A DNA stretch of 64,000 nucleotides from JAWKOK01 sp963848115 (GCA_963848115.1 CAWKCP010000006.1:62001-126000); one strand, 5' to 3'. Counted from the first letter of the stretch, positions 1 to 10,486 are shown. Translations and numbers: made by a program. The notes: generated by a model from the letters alone, not told the origin.

Positions 1-547
1 TCACGCGTCGGCCCAAATAGCTCTGCATCAAGGTGTTGCCCAGGCCAATCGGGCCGACGCCGAAGATGGCAACGGTCCGGATCGACGGGTACACGATCTT
101 GCGGGATGTGTGGTAGGGCACGCCCAGGCCGTCGCCCGCCAGCAGGACGCCTGCCTCCCAGGGGACGTCTTCGGGCAGCGGATGGCAGGCATTGGCCTTG
201 ATCAGGATGCGCTCGGCGTGCATGTTGCCGTAGAAGCGCCGGTCGGGACACCAGGTGTAGCGTCCCTGGGCGCACTCGTCGCACGTGCCGCAGCCGGCGA
301 TAGCACTCAAGCCCACGCGCTGGCCCACGTGGAGCGAAGTCACGCTTGCGCCCAGTTCTGCAACCGTGCCCGCTGCCTCATGGCCGCCATTGCCGGCGGA
401 ACCATCCGGCCCGCGATAGCCGTGCAACTCGCTGCCGCACAGGGCCGAGACTGCGGTCTCGATCACGACCTCATCAGGGCCGGGCGTCGGGTCCGGCGCA
501 TCGACCACGCTCAGTTCACCGTTGCCTTCCAGTTTTACCATTCGCAT
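1..547 (-). CDS. Zinc-dependent alcohol/polyol dehydrogenase, N-terminal part (runs off left edge)
   Basis: Medium-chain dehydrogenase/reductase that would oxidise an alcohol or polyol with NAD(P). About 182 residues are visible, cut by the window edge. Near residue 38 the motif CGSELH carries the catalytic-zinc cysteine. A GHEAAG motif follows near residue 58. A four-cysteine structural-zinc lobe (CGTCDECAQGRYTWC) lies near residues 87-101, and the dinucleotide-binding GVGPIGLG begins near residue 165. The start at 547 is chosen because AAGGAG lies 8 nt upstream; an in-frame ATG at 574 has no such site. The gene lies downstream of the Gfo/Idh gene on the same strand, suggesting a sugar or polyol oxidation pair. 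The substrate cannot be told from the sequence. Confidence 0.87.
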   Translation of the reverse strand, partial: MRMVKLEGNGELSVVDAPDPTPGPDEVVIETAVSALCGSELHGYRGPDGSAGNGGHEAAGTVAELGASVTSLHVGQRVGLSAIAGCGTCDECAQGRYTWCPDRRFYGNMHAERILIKANACHPLPEDVPWEAGVLLAGDGLGVPYHTSRKIVYPSIRTVAIFGVGPIGLGNTLMQSYLGRRV

Positions 548-575
548 CGAATCGACTCCTTCGTTATGGGCCATT

Positions 576-692
576 TACTACAGCGGATTGAGAATGTAAC
601 GGATTTAGGGCTTCGTCCATGCCATGATCACGCCAAAGGCAGATCCTATGGTTAGGGTAAAAGCAATCCGGTACATTCTCAACCCACCGTAA
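576..692. repeat. Inverted-repeat element, family A
   Basis: The left tip begins ACTACAGCGGATTGAGAATG and continues with AACGGATT. The right tip, near 665-691, holds AATCCGGTACATTCTCAAC followed by CACCGTA, roughly the reverse complement. A second member with the same tips is at 39102-39242. The element separates the dehydrogenase from the upstream oxidoreductase and has no ORF, so it is a non-coding palindromic repeat. Confidence 0.6.
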
Positions 693-803
693 TTTTTCGC
701 GCGTAACCGAATCCACAGAAGAGGTCAGTATCAGAAGCGGCTCCAGCCCTATCCGTGCCCATCCTTTTTCATCTGTGCAAATCTGTGACCAAAAGGGCTG
801 CGC

Positions 804-1801
804 TCAACCCAGCGGAAACACCTCATCGAGCACCACAGGCGCGCCAAACGCAATCGACCGCTTGATCCCGGCCTCAAACTGCAGATCGCGCAGCCCGGCC
901 TGGCCCGGTACCGGCGGCGGATCGCCGGCCCGGATCGAATCCAGATAGGCGTTGATCGAACTGCCGAAGGAGGCCCGATACTGGTCCCAGCGCGAGACAT
1001 CGCGGGAAGATCATACATCTCGTGCAGGCCGGTTCGATAGTCGAGCACCTCCATCGAGCCGTCCAGGTCGCGCATGCTGATGCGGCCGTGCTCGTAGGCA
1101 AAGGTCAGTTCGTAGAGCGGCAACTTGAAGTCGATATCGCACGTGCCGACGATGGTTCCGGTCGCGTCGTTGACCATGCGGACTGCCGCGGTCACCGCGG
1201 TCACGTTCTCGCTGCCCATGCACGGCCCTGGCTGTCCGCTGGCCAGTGCGGTGATGACCTCGGCCGGCCCCATGAAGTCGAGCACCAGGTCGATGCAATG
1301 GCTCCAGCAGGCGTAGTGGACCAGACCGGTGAAGTGGACGGGTCGTCCGAAGGCTCGTTCTGCCAGGATGGCCTTGGCCCGTTGTGTCTGCTCGAAGAAG
1401 CGATAGTTGAAGACCATGGCCGTCTCGGTTCCGACCGCCAAAGCGCGCTGAAGCAGTTCCTTGCCCTTGGCGAAGTCCTCCTCGCTGACATCGGCCTGGC
1501 CGCGCATAGCGACTAGCGGCTTTTCGAAGAAAATGCGTCTCGGCTTGTGGGCCAGCAGTGCGCCGGTCGCCTGGTAGCGATCGGTCTCCATGGTCAGAAC
1601 GAGCACGGTGTCGGGGTCGTCGGCCATCAGGTCGGTGATAGAGGTCGCGACTCGTCCGCCGTACTTGTCGGCCAAGGCCTGGGCCTTGGCCTGTGTGCGA
1701 TTATAGTAGCTGAGGACAACATCATCGTTCTTGACGATGTGCGGAAGGTAGTTCTGATCGGCCACCTTGCCGGTGCCGACGATAGCGACGCGTATTGTCA
1801 T
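804..1801 (-). pseudogene. Gfo/Idh/MocA-family oxidoreductase with one frameshift
   Basis: NAD(P)-dependent sugar or inositol dehydrogenase-like protein of about 332 residues once repaired. The start at 1801 gives MTIRVAIVGTGKVADQNYL, a Rossmann GxGxxA start, with AGGGAG 7 nt upstream. The catalytic-lobe EKP motif (FFEKPL) is near residue 95. Reading stays in frame to the DLPA region near 1000. There a one-base deletion moves the true C-terminus (RWDQYRASFGSSINAYLDSI and onwards, ending EVFPLG at 804) into another frame; without repair the protein runs on to 749 with an unrelated tail. It follows the HepT gene by 11 bp and precedes the alcohol dehydrogenase. Either the gene is recently inactivated or the assembly has an indel. 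Confidence 0.8.
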
Positions 1802-1812
1802 GATGGGACTCC

Positions 1813-2166
1813 CTATTGATCGGAACGTGATAGGTCGGCAAGTAGCATGCCGAGATCCTGCTCCAGAATGGGCAAGTTGTCGTTGAGGATAGACCAAACG
1901 ATGTCGAGATCGACATTGAAGTAGCCGTGGATGAGCTGGTTTCGGGCGCCGGAAATCGCAGCCCAGGGTATCTCTGGTCGTTGTTCGCGGACGCGAGGCG
2001 AAACATGGCGGGATGCCTCACCGATGATCTCGATGAGCCGAATGGCCGCCAATTGCAGCATTTCGTCGGACTCGAAATCTGGCTTGTTGTACCCTTCCAC
2101 AAAAGAGAGGGCCTTTTGGGTTGCATCGAGCATGTGCTGCACGAAGGTGATGTCATTCTGCGACAT
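1813..2166 (-). CDS. hepT: HepT-like HEPN toxin (DUF86) of a MntA/HepT pair
   Basis: HEPN-fold RNase toxin of 117 residues starting MSQNDITFVQHMLDATQ. The diagnostic R-x4-H-x-Y motif is visible as RNQLIHGY near residue 80. In studied MntA/HepT systems this motif forms the RNase site and its tyrosine is AMPylated by MntA. The start at 2166 overlaps the end of the upstream nucleotidyltransferase gene (2153) by 14 bp, the usual translationally coupled order with the antitoxin first. A longer in-frame reading from 2199 lies inside the antitoxin gene and is not preferred. The pair sits between a 2-oxoacid dehydrogenase operon and an oxidoreductase operon. Confidence 0.88.
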   Translation of the reverse strand: MSQNDITFVQHMLDATQKALSFVEGYNKPDFESDEMLQLAAIRLIEIIGEASRHVSPRVREQRPEIPWAAISGARNQLIHGYFNVDLDIVWSILNDNLPILEQDLGMLLADLSRSDQ

Positions 2167-2725
2167 AGTAGACCGTCGCCTGATCAAGTACGTCGTCACG
2201 GAAATGATCGCTGAGGAAGCCTGCAGTGTTTAGATCCACTTGGCGGCCAAGTAGATGACTCAGTTCAGATCGCATCGAGAAAAACTCAAATCCGGGGACA
2301 TGAGCCGGATCGAATTCAACAAGCACATCAATATCGCTTTCGGCAGTGAAGTCGCTGCGGGTGACTGAGCCAAACAATGAAAGCTTGCGGATATGATGCC
2401 GTCGGCAGAACTCTTCGATCACGGATCTATCTACGCCCATGGAGGCCAAGCGCACTTCAGCAATCGCTTCGGCAACATCGGCCATAACCTCTTCGACTTC
2501 GTAGCCGACATTCCGTTCCGCCAGGCGCACGATCATCTCGTCGGCGCGACGAAATACATCACTCTTTTGGAGTTGCTGAAGGCGCACATATTCGTCGTAG
2601 GGAATCAACGCTGCTTCAGGGCGGCTGCTACGTGTCAACACATAGCAATCGCGATCTTCGATTACTTCGTCCAAGATCGCACTGAAACGCCGCTGCATGT
2701 CAGAGACGCCGATAATCTTCTGCAT
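2153..2725 (-). CDS. mntA: Phd/YefM-like domain fused to MntA-type nucleotidyltransferase antitoxin
   Basis: 190-residue antitoxin with two parts. Residues 1 to about 60 (MQKIIGVSDMQRRFSAILDE, then VLTRSSRPEAALIPYDEYVRL) match the Phd/YefM DNA-binding antitoxin pattern. Residues from about 95 on form a minimal nucleotidyltransferase with the GS-x10-DxD signature (GSVTRSDFTAESDID). MntA proteins AMPylate the HepT tyrosine; Phd/YefM domains usually autorepress their own operon. GGGAGG lies 5 nt before the ATG. Ordinary MntA proteins are about 100-140 residues, so the N-terminal domain is an addition that could bring transcriptional autoregulation into the same protein. The domain calls are from motifs; the combined function is inferred. 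Confidence 0.85.
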   Translation of the reverse strand: MQKIIGVSDMQRRFSAILDEVIEDRDCYVLTRSSRPEAALIPYDEYVRLQQLQKSDVFRRADEMIVRLAERNVGYEVEEVMADVAEAIAEVRLASMGVDRSVIEEFCRRHHIRKLSLFGSVTRSDFTAESDIDVLVEFDPAHVPGFEFFSMRSELSHLLGRQVDLNTAGFLSDHFRDDVLDQATVYYVAE

Positions 2726-2850
2726 GAGTACCTCCCTTCACCCTACAAGTATGTGCTTGAATATGCATTCTAGCACGAATTTCGCTTGGTTGCATGGAGG
2801 TTTGAAGGAAGGGATGCAGTACACGTTGGGGACAAAACGGTGGCCAGACG

Positions 2851-2899
2851 AAAAGGTGACAGGGTAAGCAGCACGTCGCGGCCTGCTCACCCTGTCACC
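2851..2899 (-). terminator. Rho-independent terminator of the E1/E2 operon
   Basis: On the minus strand a stem GGTGACAGGGTGAGCAG pairs with CTGCTTACCCTGTCACC (one mismatch) around an 11-nt loop and is followed by TTTT. It begins about 20 bp past the E1 stop codon and separates that operon from the toxin-antitoxin promoter region. Confidence 0.75.
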
Positions 2900-2920
2900 C
2901 CCTCACCTTGTCAAAATGTC

Positions 2921-5383
<2,463 letters not shown>

Positions 5384-5430
5384 GGGTTTGGGCCTTTATT
5401 TAGTGGTGCGAGAAATGCTTTTCGATGTGT

Positions 5431-5576
5431 ATTGCGTGCCGCGTACTACGTGATGCGTACTGCGTAAGGTTTCTGCGGACGAACTCTCGGCATGATTTGA
5501 ACGCATTTATCTGACGGAATCCAATATCGCAAACAGATTCTCTGAGAGGCGTTACGCAGTACGCATTACGCAGTAC
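5431..5576. repeat. Inverted-repeat element, family C
   Basis: Fills the gap between E2 and E1. The left arm has GCGTACTGCGTAAGG and the right arm TTACGCAGTACGCATTACG, inverted copies of one another around an unrelated core of about 75 bp. Related arms flank the elements at 7027-7230 and 10487-10620. Confidence 0.65.
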
Positions 5577-5580
5577 TTTT

Positions 5581-6987
5581 CTATACCGCCATCAACAACT
5601 CAATCTCCCCGATCCCCTGCGCCAGCGTCTGCAGGAAGCGCGCGGCCGGCGCGCCGTCGACGACCTGGTGGTTGATGGTCAGGGAAAGGCCGATGTGGGG
5701 GATGAACTCAACTTCGCCACCCTCTGTCTGGATCGGCTTAAGGTTGATGTTGCCCACGCCCAGGATGCCGACCTGAGGCGGGTTGAGCACCGGTGTAAAG
5801 CTCTCGACGCCGAAGGCGCCCAAATTTGTGACCGTGAAGGTGCCGCCGGTCAGTTCGTCTGGCGTGATACGGCTTTCGACGCAGGCAACGGCCAGCCGCT
5901 TGGCCTCGGTCGCCAGCTCCTGCAGGGTAAGGGTGTCGGCGTAGCGCACGGTCGGCACCATCAGCCCCCGAGGGGTATCCACAGCGACGCCGAGGTGGAC
6001 GTGGCTGTACTGATGCAGCATCTTGTCTTCGTAGAGCGCATTCATTCCCGGATACTGGGTCAGCGTCCGCGACACGGCCAGGAGGATCAGGTCGTTGATG
6101 GTCACCCGCTGCAAGCCGAGTGCTTCCGGGCTGGCCTTGAGCCGCTTGCGGAAAGCCAAAATGGCCCGCGCATCGGCCGTGGCATTGAGCGTGAGCTGGG
6201 CCGTGGTCTGGAGCGAGTCGAGCATGCGCGAAGCGATGACGGCGCGAATGCCCTTGACGGGGGTGGAGGTGACTTCGTCGGACGGCTGCTTGCCGCTTGC
6301 TGCTTGCTGCGTGACATCGGCAGTCGATTGTTCTGCGGCAGCGGACGTGCCCCTGGGCGTGAGGTCGCGAGACATGACTCGGCCGCCCGGTCCGGTTCCA
6401 ACGCCAGCCGCCTCAAATTCACCGGCAGCGACCATGGCTTTGGCGACCGGCGTCAGCTTGGGCATGGAGGCCAGCGCGGCTTCTACGTCGCGCTCGATGA
6501 CGCGGCCGCCGGGGCCGGAGCCGGCCAGAGCCGCCGTTTCCAGTTCCTTGCGTTCAGCGAGCTTGCGGGCACGCGGCGAAATGGCCGCCGCTTCACCTAC
6601 CGCCGGCACTGCTTGCGCTGCTGCCATAGCGTTCGCTTCTACCGCTGACACCGCCGAGGAAGCGGCATTCACTTCCCCTTCGTCCGTGCCCTCCGTGGTC
6701 CTCTGTGCCTCCGTGGTAAAGCCCGGATCCAATTCCCCAAAATCCTCGCCCGGCTCCCCCACCGCCGCGATGTTGACCATCACCGGCACTTCGTCGCCGA
6801 CCTCATAGAAGAGACCCAGCAGCGTACCCGCGGCCGTGCTCTCCACCTCCATGACCGCCTTGTCGGTCTCCACTTCGCAGAGCGTATCGCCCTCCGCGAT
6901 CACGTCACCGACGGCCTTCTTCCAGCCGACAATGATGCAACTTTCCACACTGTTGCCCATCTTGGGCATGATGATTGGTGTTGGCAT
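5581..6987 (-). CDS. Dihydrolipoamide acyltransferase (E2) with one lipoyl and two subunit-binding domains
   Basis: Acyltransferase core of the 2-oxoacid dehydrogenase complex. Residues 1-80 form a lipoyl domain with the lipoylated lysine at about K43 (EVETDKAVMEVES). Two peripheral-subunit-binding domains follow (ISPRARKLAERK to GGRVIERDV near 135-170; LTPVAKAMVAAGE to GGRVMSRDL near 177-208); they bind E1/E3. The catalytic domain occupies about 240-468 with the H-x3-D-G motif (INHQVVDG, H440/D444). Two binding domains in tandem is less common than one. Linker 1 (about residues 88-103) and linker 2 (about 218-235) are encoded by DNA resembling intergenic repeats (see those entries). The E1 gene is next downstream. 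Whole-protein assignment is secure, the acyl group is not. Confidence 0.92.
   Translation of the reverse strand: MPTPIIMPKMGNSVESCIIVGWKKAVGDVIAEGDTLCEVETDKAVMEVESTAAGTLLGLFYEVGDEVPVMVNIAAVGEPGEDFGELDPGFTTEAQRTTEGTDEGEVNAASSAVSAVEANAMAAAQAVPAVGEAAAISPRARKLAERKELETAALAGSGPGGRVIERDVEAALASMPKLTPVAKAMVAAGEFEAAGVGTGPGGRVMSRDLTPRGTSAAAEQSTADVTQQAASGKQPSDEVTSTPVKGIRAVIASRMLDSLQTTAQLTLNATADARAILAFRKRLKASPEALGLQRVTINDLILLAVSRTLTQYPGMNALYEDKMLHQYSHVHLGVAVDTPRGLMVPTVRYADTLTLQELATEAKRLAVACVESRITPDELTGGTFTVTNLGAFGVESFTPVLNPPQVGILGVGNINLKPIQTEGGEVEFIPHIGLSLTINHQVVDGAPAARFLQTLAQGIGEIELLMAV
6286..6330. repeat. Family C repeat arm inside the E2 coding sequence (linker 2)
   Basis: The plus-strand run of GCTTGCTGCTTGCTGCGTGA at about 6294-6314, with flanks, matches the arm of the intergenic element at 7062-7100. 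Read on the minus strand it encodes the QQAASGKQPSDE stretch of the flexible linker, in frame. Confidence 0.6.
6681..6720. repeat. 'Cacagagg'-type intergenic repeat inside the E2 coding sequence (linker 1)
   Basis: On the minus strand, TTTACCACGGAGGCACAGAG followed by GACCACGGAGGGCACGGA has the form of a simple repeat seen between genes in many bacterial genomes. Here it is translated as FTTEAQRTTEGTDEG just after the lipoyl domain. Confidence 0.6.
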
Positions 6988-7026
6988 GGTTGGTCTTTTT
7001 GAGTCCTTTTTGAGCGAATGAAAAAG

Positions 7027-7230
7027 TAATGCGTAATTCGTACTGCGTAAGGTTTTTGATTGCTGCTTGCTGCTTGCTGCGTGAGATTGGCGTTGACGAA
7101 CTAATCGGCCGATGGGCTACGCTTAGCGTTGATGGAATGCCGCCGGTGGATGTCTTGCCATCGATTTGAAGGTCCCAATAGTGACGAGTGTTCGTCTCCG
7201 GAGACCTTACGCAGCACGCAGTACGCAGCG
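7027..7230. repeat. Inverted-repeat element, family C
   Basis: The left arm TCGTACTGCGTAAGG is followed by repeats of TGCTTGCTGC and GCGTGAGATTGG. The right arm is GAGACCTTACGCAGC followed by ACGCAGTACGCAG. It occupies most of the gap between the HAD gene and E2. The left arm directly precedes the E2 leader. Confidence 0.6.
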
Positions 7231-7267
7231 CTTCACAAAGCCAATTACCAATGCGAAATCCAGATCG

Positions 7268-8050
7268 TCACCCCGCCACTGCCCCCGGCGCCTCAACATC
7301 CCGGATGGACTCCAGCACCCTGGTCGGTTGGTAGGGAAACTGAGCGATGTCGTCGGGCTGGGTGACGCCGGTGAGTACGAGGTAGGTGCGCATGCCGGCG
7401 TTGATGCCGGCGACGATGTCGGTGTCCATACGGTCGCCGATCATGATCGTCTCTTCGGAATGGACGCCGAGATAGTTGAGCGCCGTGCGCATCATCAATG
7501 GATTGGGCTTGCCCACAAAGAACGGGCTCTTGCCCGTAGCCGCCTCGATGAGCGCAGCCATTGCTCCGCAGGCTGGCACAATGCCCCCTTCGGACGGACC
7601 GGATGGATCCGGGTTGGTAGCGATGAAGAAGGCCCCATCCAGGATCAAGCGGATGGCCTTCGTGATCGTCTCAAAGCTGTAGCCATGGGTTTCGCCGAGC
7701 ACCACATAGTCCGGCTCGTGATCGGTCATGATGTAGCCGATGTTGTGGATGGCCGTTGTCAGCCCACTCTCGCCGATGACAAAGGCTTTGCCCTCGGGCC
7801 GCTGTGATTGCAGAAACTGGGCCGTGGCTATGGCTGATGTGAAGATGCGTTCGGTGGGGATGGCGATGCCGGTCGACTGAAAACGATGCGCCAGGTCGCT
7901 GGGCGTGTAGAGCGGGTTGTTGGTGAGTACCAGATATTCGACGCCGTTGGCGTTCAACTGGTCGATGAACTCGGGCGCGCCGGGAATCGGCGTCCGCCCG
8001 CGCACGAGCACGCCATCCATGTCCATAAGGATATTCTTGATAGGGGCCAC
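7268..8050 (-). CDS. NagD-like HAD-superfamily (class IIA) phosphatase
   Basis: Predicted sugar-phosphate or nucleotide phosphatase, cytoplasmic. HAD motif I is MDMDGVLVRG near residue 9, motif II LVLTNN near 42, the cap-region lysine is in VGKPNP, and motif IV is IMIGDRMDTDI near 205. The HAD-IIA length is about 260 residues. I choose a GTG start at 8050 (VAPIKNILMDMDG) with AAGGA 10 nt upstream. The longer reading from an ATG at 8227 adds about 59 residues that resemble no HAD extension. Same strand as E1/E2 and DeoR. Substrate unknown. Confidence 0.85.
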   Translation of the reverse strand: MAPIKNILMDMDGVLVRGRTPIPGAPEFIDQLNANGVEYLVLTNNPLYTPSDLAHRFQSTGIAIPTERIFTSAIATAQFLQSQRPEGKAFVIGESGLTTAIHNIGYIMTDHEPDYVVLGETHGYSFETITKAIRLILDGAFFIATNPDPSGPSEGGIVPACGAMAALIEAATGKSPFFVGKPNPLMMRTALNYLGVHSEETIMIGDRMDTDIVAGINAGMRTYLVLTGVTQPDDIAQFPYQPTRVLESIRDVEAPGAVAG

Positions 8051-8303
8051 GATTTCTTGTTCCTTCGGTGATTGTATAGGCACGGACGCAATAGAACGCA
8101 GATCGTGCGGATCAGGCTGATCATCGCAGATTAAGTGAGCGTCCAAAAACTGTTCCCAGTTTGCACCTTCCTGGAAGCTCCCTGTTGAGGAGGACGCCTT
8201 GCATTCAGCTTCCCGGACGGCCGGCACATCATATCTGAACGCTTACTCAACCGAAAAAATCAGCAGGGAACCGCCCAATCCGTTCGATCCGCGTTCTGTC
8301 ATT

Positions 8304-9089
8304 TCAGACAATCTTTATCTCAATGCCGGCATCCCGCGCACGCTGCACCAGATCGGCCGGTGCGTCGGCGTCGGTAATGACGGCGTCGATCTCGTCCAGG
8401 GCGGCAAACGAGGCCAGACCGATCTGGTTCCATTTGGTCGAATCAAGTACCGCGACCACGCGGCGGCACATGGCGACCAGCGGGCGTTTGACGGCAGCCT
8501 GTTCGGCGCTGACGTCGGTCAAGCCTTCGGGATCGCTGATGCCGTGGGCGCCGAAAAAGCCGGTCTGGATGTTGTACTCCTTCAGCCAGGCCAATCCCTT
8601 AATGCCGACGAGTGAAGCCGTCTCCTTTTGCAGCGTACCGCCGGACATGACGACATCCACGCCGGGTGCATCCAGCATCTCCTGAGCCACGGCGAGCGAA
8701 TTGGTGAGAATGGTGACATGGCGGCGAGCCTTGAGGTGCTGGGCGATGGCCAGCGAGGTGCTGCTGGAGTCCAGATAGACGGCATCGCCATTGGCAACCA
8801 GCGCGGCGCCAGCACTGCCGATGCGGCTCTTCTTGGCTACCTGCTGCTGGCGTCGCATGGCCAGCGCCAGTTGGGACAGGCCAACCGTAGCCGGAACCGC
8901 ACCGCCGTGGGTACGCACGACCAGGTTACGCTCGGCCAACGCCTGTAGATCGGCGCGAATGGTCACCTCGGAGACGCCAAACCGGCCGCTGAGTTCGGCC
9001 ACCGATACACGATCGGCTCTTTGGACAAGATCAAGGATGGCCTGACGTCGTTCTTCGAGATAAAGATCCTGGGCTATCTGCACGGCCAT
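8304..9089 (-). CDS. DeoR-family transcriptional regulator
   Basis: Sugar-metabolism repressor of 261 residues. The N-terminal winged helix-turn-helix (RRQAILDLVQRADRVSVAEL, then FGVSEVTIRADLQALAE and THGGAV) occupies about residues 14-65. The C-terminal DeoR sensor domain (about 80-245), which has an isomerase-like fold and binds a sugar phosphate, shows DAVYLDSSSTSLAIAQHL and VMSGGTLQKETASLVG. It lies upstream of the HAD phosphatase on the same strand. Three 10-bp spaced repeats in its own leader suggest autoregulation. No Shine-Dalgarno is obvious before the ATG. Confidence 0.9.
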   Translation of the reverse strand: MAVQIAQDLYLEERRQAILDLVQRADRVSVAELSGRFGVSEVTIRADLQALAERNLVVRTHGGAVPATVGLSQLALAMRRQQQVAKKSRIGSAGAALVANGDAVYLDSSSTSLAIAQHLKARRHVTILTNSLAVAQEMLDAPGVDVVMSGGTLQKETASLVGIKGLAWLKEYNIQTGFFGAHGISDPEGLTDVSAEQAAVKRPLVAMCRRVVAVLDSTKWNQIGLASFAALDEIDAVITDADAPADLVQRARDAGIEIKIV

Positions 9090-9101
9090 TGGTTTCTGCT
9101 C

Positions 9102-9131
9102 ACTTCGTTAACTTTCGAATACTTTCAGTTT
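9102..9131. promoter_or_regulatory. Candidate DeoR operator: three 10-bp direct repeats
   Basis: ACTTCGTTA, ACTTTCGAAT and ACTTTCAGTT follow one another with 10-bp phasing, 13-42 bp upstream of the DeoR start. Phased CTTTCG/A repeats are typical of AgaR-type DeoR operators. The position would block the regulator's own promoter. Confidence 0.5.
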
Positions 9132-9189
9132 AGCGTCAAAAAAAGCCTGTGTCAAGCGTTGAGCCGGCGGAAAAGAGATCTACGACAGA

Positions 9190-9364
9190 TGGCTCCACTG
9201 CCAAAACAAAAGATCAGCCACAGATAGACACAGATGAACACAGATAGGGTTGGATAACCACAGAGTGGACCAGACAGCAGAGGAGTGGTTCATAGTTCAT
9301 CTGTGAATATCAGTTGTTTATCTGTGACCATCTGTGGCAAATTCGCCTTTTTGCAGTGGAGTCA
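9190..9364. repeat. MITE-like inverted-repeat element, family B
   Basis: The left tip is TGGCTCCACTGCCAAAAC and the right tip CCTTTTTGCAGTGGAGTCA. The body is built of 'cacagatgaacacagat'-type sequence in both orientations. Copies with the same tips are at 39292-39424 and 52185-52370. Confidence 0.65.
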
Positions 9365-9679
9365 CGCATGGTCACAGAAGCCTATGGGATGGAACACGGG
9401 TTGATGTCTTCATGAGGTTCGGATGTCTCTGTGCCTGCTTCGTCTGCCACCTGCCCTGCTTGTGGCCCGGTATTTGGGGGTGCATCTCAATCTGGGGCCA
9501 AGCCATTCCCACATGGCGAAAACCCTCCAGCCCCTTCCGGGATTGCACTCTTCACCAAGGATTGCCCCCAATCTGAGATGGACCCGTGGCAGGGTTGCCG
9601 TGTGACGATGACCGCCTATAATGAGTGAGAGCGAAACATCAACTTCATGAGGATCTCAGACAAAGGAACAGGAAAATCG
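9365..9679. other. Intergenic region upstream of the plus-strand phosphatase-family gene
   Basis: No convincing gene. Short plus-strand ORFs here have no recognisable domain. Imperfect inverted repeats CATCTCAATCTGGGG (about 9483) and CCCCAATCTGAGATG (about 9566) bracket about 100 bp. TATAATG at 9618-9624 could be the -10 element for the following gene; no clear -35 was found. Confidence 0.4.
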
Positions 9680-10477
9680 ATGATCAGAGTTATGAGCTTC
9701 AACCTCCGCTACGGCGGCGCAGATGACGGCGAGAACAGTTGGCCCTATCGCAGGGAACTCGTTGTCGAACGGATCCGCCAGTTCGACCCGGATCTACTCG
9801 GTCTTCAGGAGTGCGTAGATGGCGAACAGGCGAACTTCGTCAAGGCGCAGTTCGCTGACTACAACTTCTTCGCGCGCCAGCGAGGTAGTGCGGATAAGCC
9901 GGACGCTGAAATGGCGCCGCTGCTCTACAAACGGTCGCGGTTCGAGCGAATCGATCGTGGCTATTTCTGGCTGAGCGAGAGCCCCTACCAACCGGGCATC
10001 GTGAGTTGGGATGCCCACTTTGCACGAATGGTCATGTGGACCCAACTACGTGACAGGCAAGCGCCCGACCACGTGCTCACCTTCCTCAACACGCATTTCG
10101 ACTATGCACCGCTCTCCGCCGCCGAATCGGCCAAGGTGCTGCATAGCCAGCTTGACCGCCTAAATTTTGAAACCCCGCTCATCATCACCGGCGACTTCAA
10201 TGCTGAAAAGGATTCCTCAGCCTACCGTACGCTGGTCGGGGACGTCGTCACAGCCCCTGGCCTCTTCTACGACACCTTTCGAGACGTGAACGGCTACGAT
10301 GTCGACGAGGGTACCTGCCACGACTTCGGCCGGAGAGATCGGGCGAGCGCCATCGACTGGATCCTGGCCACCGATCACTTCACCACCCTCGAAGCCGGCA
10401 TCGATCGCCACCAGCAGGGGGAACTTTTTCCGTCGGATCATTATCCGATTTGGGCGGCGGTAGAGAGGAATGATTGA
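9680..10477 (+). CDS. Endonuclease/exonuclease/phosphatase-family protein
   Basis: Metal-dependent hydrolase of the EEP fold, 265 residues. Motifs in order: MSFNLRYGG (N-terminal strand and Asn), LLGLQECVDGEQ (metal-binding Glu), LNTHFDY, ITGDFNAEKDSSAYR (catalytic D and N), SAIDWILATDHF and FPSDHYPIWA (catalytic D-H). No signal peptide is seen, so it is likely cytoplasmic. I choose the ATG at 9680, preceded by AGGA, over the upstream in-frame ATG at 9647. Members act on phosphodiesters, inositol phosphates or nucleic acids and this one cannot be narrowed. It is one of the few plus-strand genes and stands alone between repeats. Confidence 0.85.
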   Translation: MIRVMSFNLRYGGADDGENSWPYRRELVVERIRQFDPDLLGLQECVDGEQANFVKAQFADYNFFARQRGSADKPDAEMAPLLYKRSRFERIDRGYFWLSESPYQPGIVSWDAHFARMVMWTQLRDRQAPDHVLTFLNTHFDYAPLSAAESAKVLHSQLDRLNFETPLIITGDFNAEKDSSAYRTLVGDVVTAPGLFYDTFRDVNGYDVDEGTCHDFGRRDRASAIDWILATDHFTTLEAGIDRHQQGELFPSDHYPIWAAVERND

Positions 10478-10486
10478 GTAGTATGA

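Noticed and set aside
9334..9628. Short plus-strand ORFs with CxxC spacing
   Set aside because: The cysteine spacing is suggestive of a zinc ribbon, but the pattern is incomplete, in competing frames, and not supported by a ribosome site.
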